Assembly (NCBI GenBank): GCA_041658605.1
Contig: JBAZZU010000005.1
Span: 1-64,000 of the forward strand
DNA: 64,000 nucleotides
Direction: 5' to 3'
Source: JBAZWE01 sp041658605
GTDB taxonomy: Bacteria > Actinomycetota > Thermoleophilia > BMS3ABIN01
Shown here in pieces: positions 62,467-64,000 of this stretch (within the stretch, counting starts at the first letter, position 1; each line of letters starts with the position of its first letter). The notes beneath the pieces were generated by a model. The model had not been told where the DNA came from. It saw only the letters and a list, made by a program, of their open reading frames with translations, and made no database searches. The translations under genes and the position numbers were made by a program.

Positions 62467-64000
62467 ATGAGAGTACTTTTTCTTTATCCGAATATCGCAC
62501 GCAACCGTTCTCCCCAGGTGGGCCTGAGTTCTCTGGCGGGCACCCTGAAGCGGGAAGGCCACGAGTACCGTCTTTTCGACATAACTTTCCTCGAAGATTC
62601 CGAGATAGCCGAAGCCTACCAGCGCACATTGATTGAATTTGATCCCGATGTGATCGGCGTCTCATGCAGGAGCACGGAGTGGAAGACGGCACAGTCCATC
62701 CTCGGGATGGCCGAGCCCGGCGCGCCGGTCATGGTGGGAGGCCCGCACGCGACTATCGCCCCGGATGAGGTCATGGCGGACGGTCGTGTGGACATGCTTG
62801 TCCGCGGCGAAGGTGAACTGGCGATCCTGGATGTCCTTGAGAGGCTTGAGACCGGCTCGGATCTGAGCGATGTTCCAAATCTGTGGCTGAAGCGGGAGGA
62901 CGGCGAGATCGTCCGGAACGACCTGCGTGATCTCATCCAGGATCTGGATAGTCTTGCCATGCCGGCGTGGGACATGTGGGATGACCGCCACTTCGAGGAG
63001 CATTATCACCAGGTTTTTTATGAAGGCGCCGAGATATTCGGCGACCTCGAGACTTCAAGGGGCTGTCCGTATTCCTGCCCCTATTGCCTGACACCGGTCA
63101 TGCAGGAGCTTTACAGGGGCAAGGGCAGGTATCATCGGGAGAAATCGCCGGAAAGGGTGATTGCCGAGGTCAGGAAGCTGCAGGCGGACAGGAACATCGA
63201 TTATGTCCGGTTCGTGGATGAGACATTCATCCTCAACCGCAAACGCTTGCGGAAGATATGCGAGCTGTACAGGGAGATCAGCCTGCCGTTCTCTTTCAGC
63301 ACCAGGCCTGAGACCGTAGATGACGAGACCATGGAGCTGCTGGCCGAGGTCGGCGCGAAATGCGTGGCTTTCGGCCTTGAGTCCGGCAATGAAGAATACC
63401 GGCGCGAGATGCTCAACCGCAAGACGAAGCAGCAGGAAATCTTTGATGCCGTGGAGATATGCAAGCGCTATGGGGTCAAGACCTTCGCCTTTGTCATGAT
63501 GGGGCTGCCACATGAGAAGCGGGAGCAGATACAGGATACCCTGGAGCTTATCAACAACCTGCAGCCCGACGTATTCCAGATAACGATTTTTTACCCGTTC
63601 CAGGGCACGCCGTTTTATAATTATTGTATAGCTGAGGACCTGCTCGATCCCGATTATGAGCCGCTTACGGAGATATGGAAGGGTTCGGTTCTCAAGCAGC
63701 CCCAGTTTACCAGCGAGTATCTCATCAGGCTGCGGAAGCTGGCACTGACTTTCGCCAAGCGCAACCGACGCTGGATGCCCGTGATGGAATTTCTGGAGCA
63801 TCATCCCGCGGCCTTTTCGTTATGGCAAAAAGGGTTGAGGGCGAAATCCCTCGGCGGGAAGGTCGGAGACCTGGTCTCTGTTTCAGGGAAGCATGTTAAT
63901 GGCAATGGCAACGGAAATGGGAATGGTAACGGTAACAAGGGTGGCATAGGCAGCACCGCAGGAGTGCCCGTCTCAAGTGATGAGCGCGAGACTGTCGTTG
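62467..64000 (+). CDS. Cobalamin-type radical SAM protein, cut by the window edge
   Basis: The frame is open from ATG 62467 to the end of the window (511 codons), so the C-terminus is missing. Residues show MRVLFLYPNIARNRSPQVGL, VMVGGPHATIAPDE and LVRGEGELAILD of the cobalamin-binding part, and CPYSCPYC (C200, C204, C207) with GLESGNEEYRREMLNRK of the radical SAM core. Near residue 477 begins an Asn-Gly repeat tail. The ATG lies 45 bases after the ligase stop, so both genes are likely one operon. Confidence 0.9.
   Translation, partial: MRVLFLYPNIARNRSPQVGLSSLAGTLKREGHEYRLFDITFLEDSEIAEAYQRTLIEFDPDVIGVSCRSTEWKTAQSILGMAEPGAPVMVGGPHATIAPDEVMADGRVDMLVRGEGELAILDVLERLETGSDLSDVPNLWLKREDGEIVRNDLRDLIQDLDSLAMPAWDMWDDRHFEEHYHQVFYEGAEIFGDLETSRGCPYSCPYCLTPVMQELYRGKGRYHREKSPERVIAEVRKLQADRNIDYVRFVDETFILNRKRLRKICELYREISLPFSFSTRPETVDDETMELLAEVGAKCVAFGLESGNEEYRREMLNRKTKQQEIFDAVEICKRYGVKTFAFVMMGLPHEKREQIQDTLELINNLQPDVFQITIFYPFQGTPFYNYCIAEDLLDPDYEPLTEIWKGSVLKQPQFTSEYLIRLRKLALTFAKRNRRWMPVMEFLEHHPAAFSLWQKGLRAKSLGGKVGDLVSVSGKHVNGNGNGNGNGNGNKGGIGSTAGVPVSSDERETVV
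63898..63936 (+). repeat. Asn-Gly dipeptide coding repeat
   Basis: About six consecutive AAY-GGN codon pairs encode alternating Asn and Gly near the visible end of the last radical SAM protein. It is probably a flexible linker to a further region beyond the window. Confidence 0.75.

Noticed and set aside
63898..63936. CRISPR or microsatellite array at the right end
   Set aside because: It is an in-frame Asn-Gly codon repeat with codon variation, inside a radical SAM coding frame.

Overview
The window looks like chromosome from a free-living, Gram-positive-type (monoderm) bacterium, most likely a deep-branching actinobacterial lineage. The reasons are an LCP-family wall ligase, a SigA-type sigma factor, an LPxTG-like tail, frequent TTG and GTG starts, fairly high but not extreme GC, and no recognisable outer-membrane genes. 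This placement is an inference; the window holds no rRNA.

Positions 1-4.6 kb hold the left edge, with a c-di-GMP riboswitch running out of the window on the minus strand, then lgt, a CcdA-TlpA-TPR thiol/cytochrome biogenesis set and rpoD. Positions 4.7-12.2 kb form what reads as a c-di-GMP-linked exopolysaccharide module. On the minus strand it has a WecB epimerase carrying a degenerate GGDEF-like tail, a 37-residue LPVTG membrane microprotein, and a single polypeptide joining a polysaccharide deacetylase to a processive GT2 synthase. Divergent from these is a secreted GH26-type glycanase with four exact 97-residue repeats, whose leader is a clear c-di-GMP-I (GEMM) riboswitch abutting its ribosome-binding site. 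This is the most unusual coherent system in the window.

Positions 12.3-22.2 kb are mostly housekeeping: tRNA-Lys(CTT), a CaCA antiporter, a DUF1015 protein, a radical SAM protein with a methyltransferase, rsmI, a ferredoxin with a DUF362 protein and a ROK kinase, a DUF5658 protein and an LCP protein.

From 22.4 kb to the right end lies a very large cell-surface glycan region. It contains a polyprenyl-phosphate glycosyl-1-phosphate transferase, three GT4 and two GT2 glycosyltransferases, an O-antigen-ligase-like polymerase with an inserted extracytoplasmic domain, and three Wzx-type flippases. It also has three paralogous GT39/ArnT-like lipid-linked sugar transferases, an ArnE/ArnF-like half-transporter pair, a DegT aminotransferase, several methyltransferases and two asparagine-synthase family proteins, one with a ruined glutaminase site. 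Five cobalamin-type radical SAM proteins plus one SPASM-like radical SAM protein are interspersed, and a sixth cobalamin-type one lies at 15 kb. Together these could build, modify, flip, polymerise and attach an elaborate, probably methylated and amino-sugar-containing, surface glycan. No insertion sequence, CRISPR array, phage gene or rRNA was seen.
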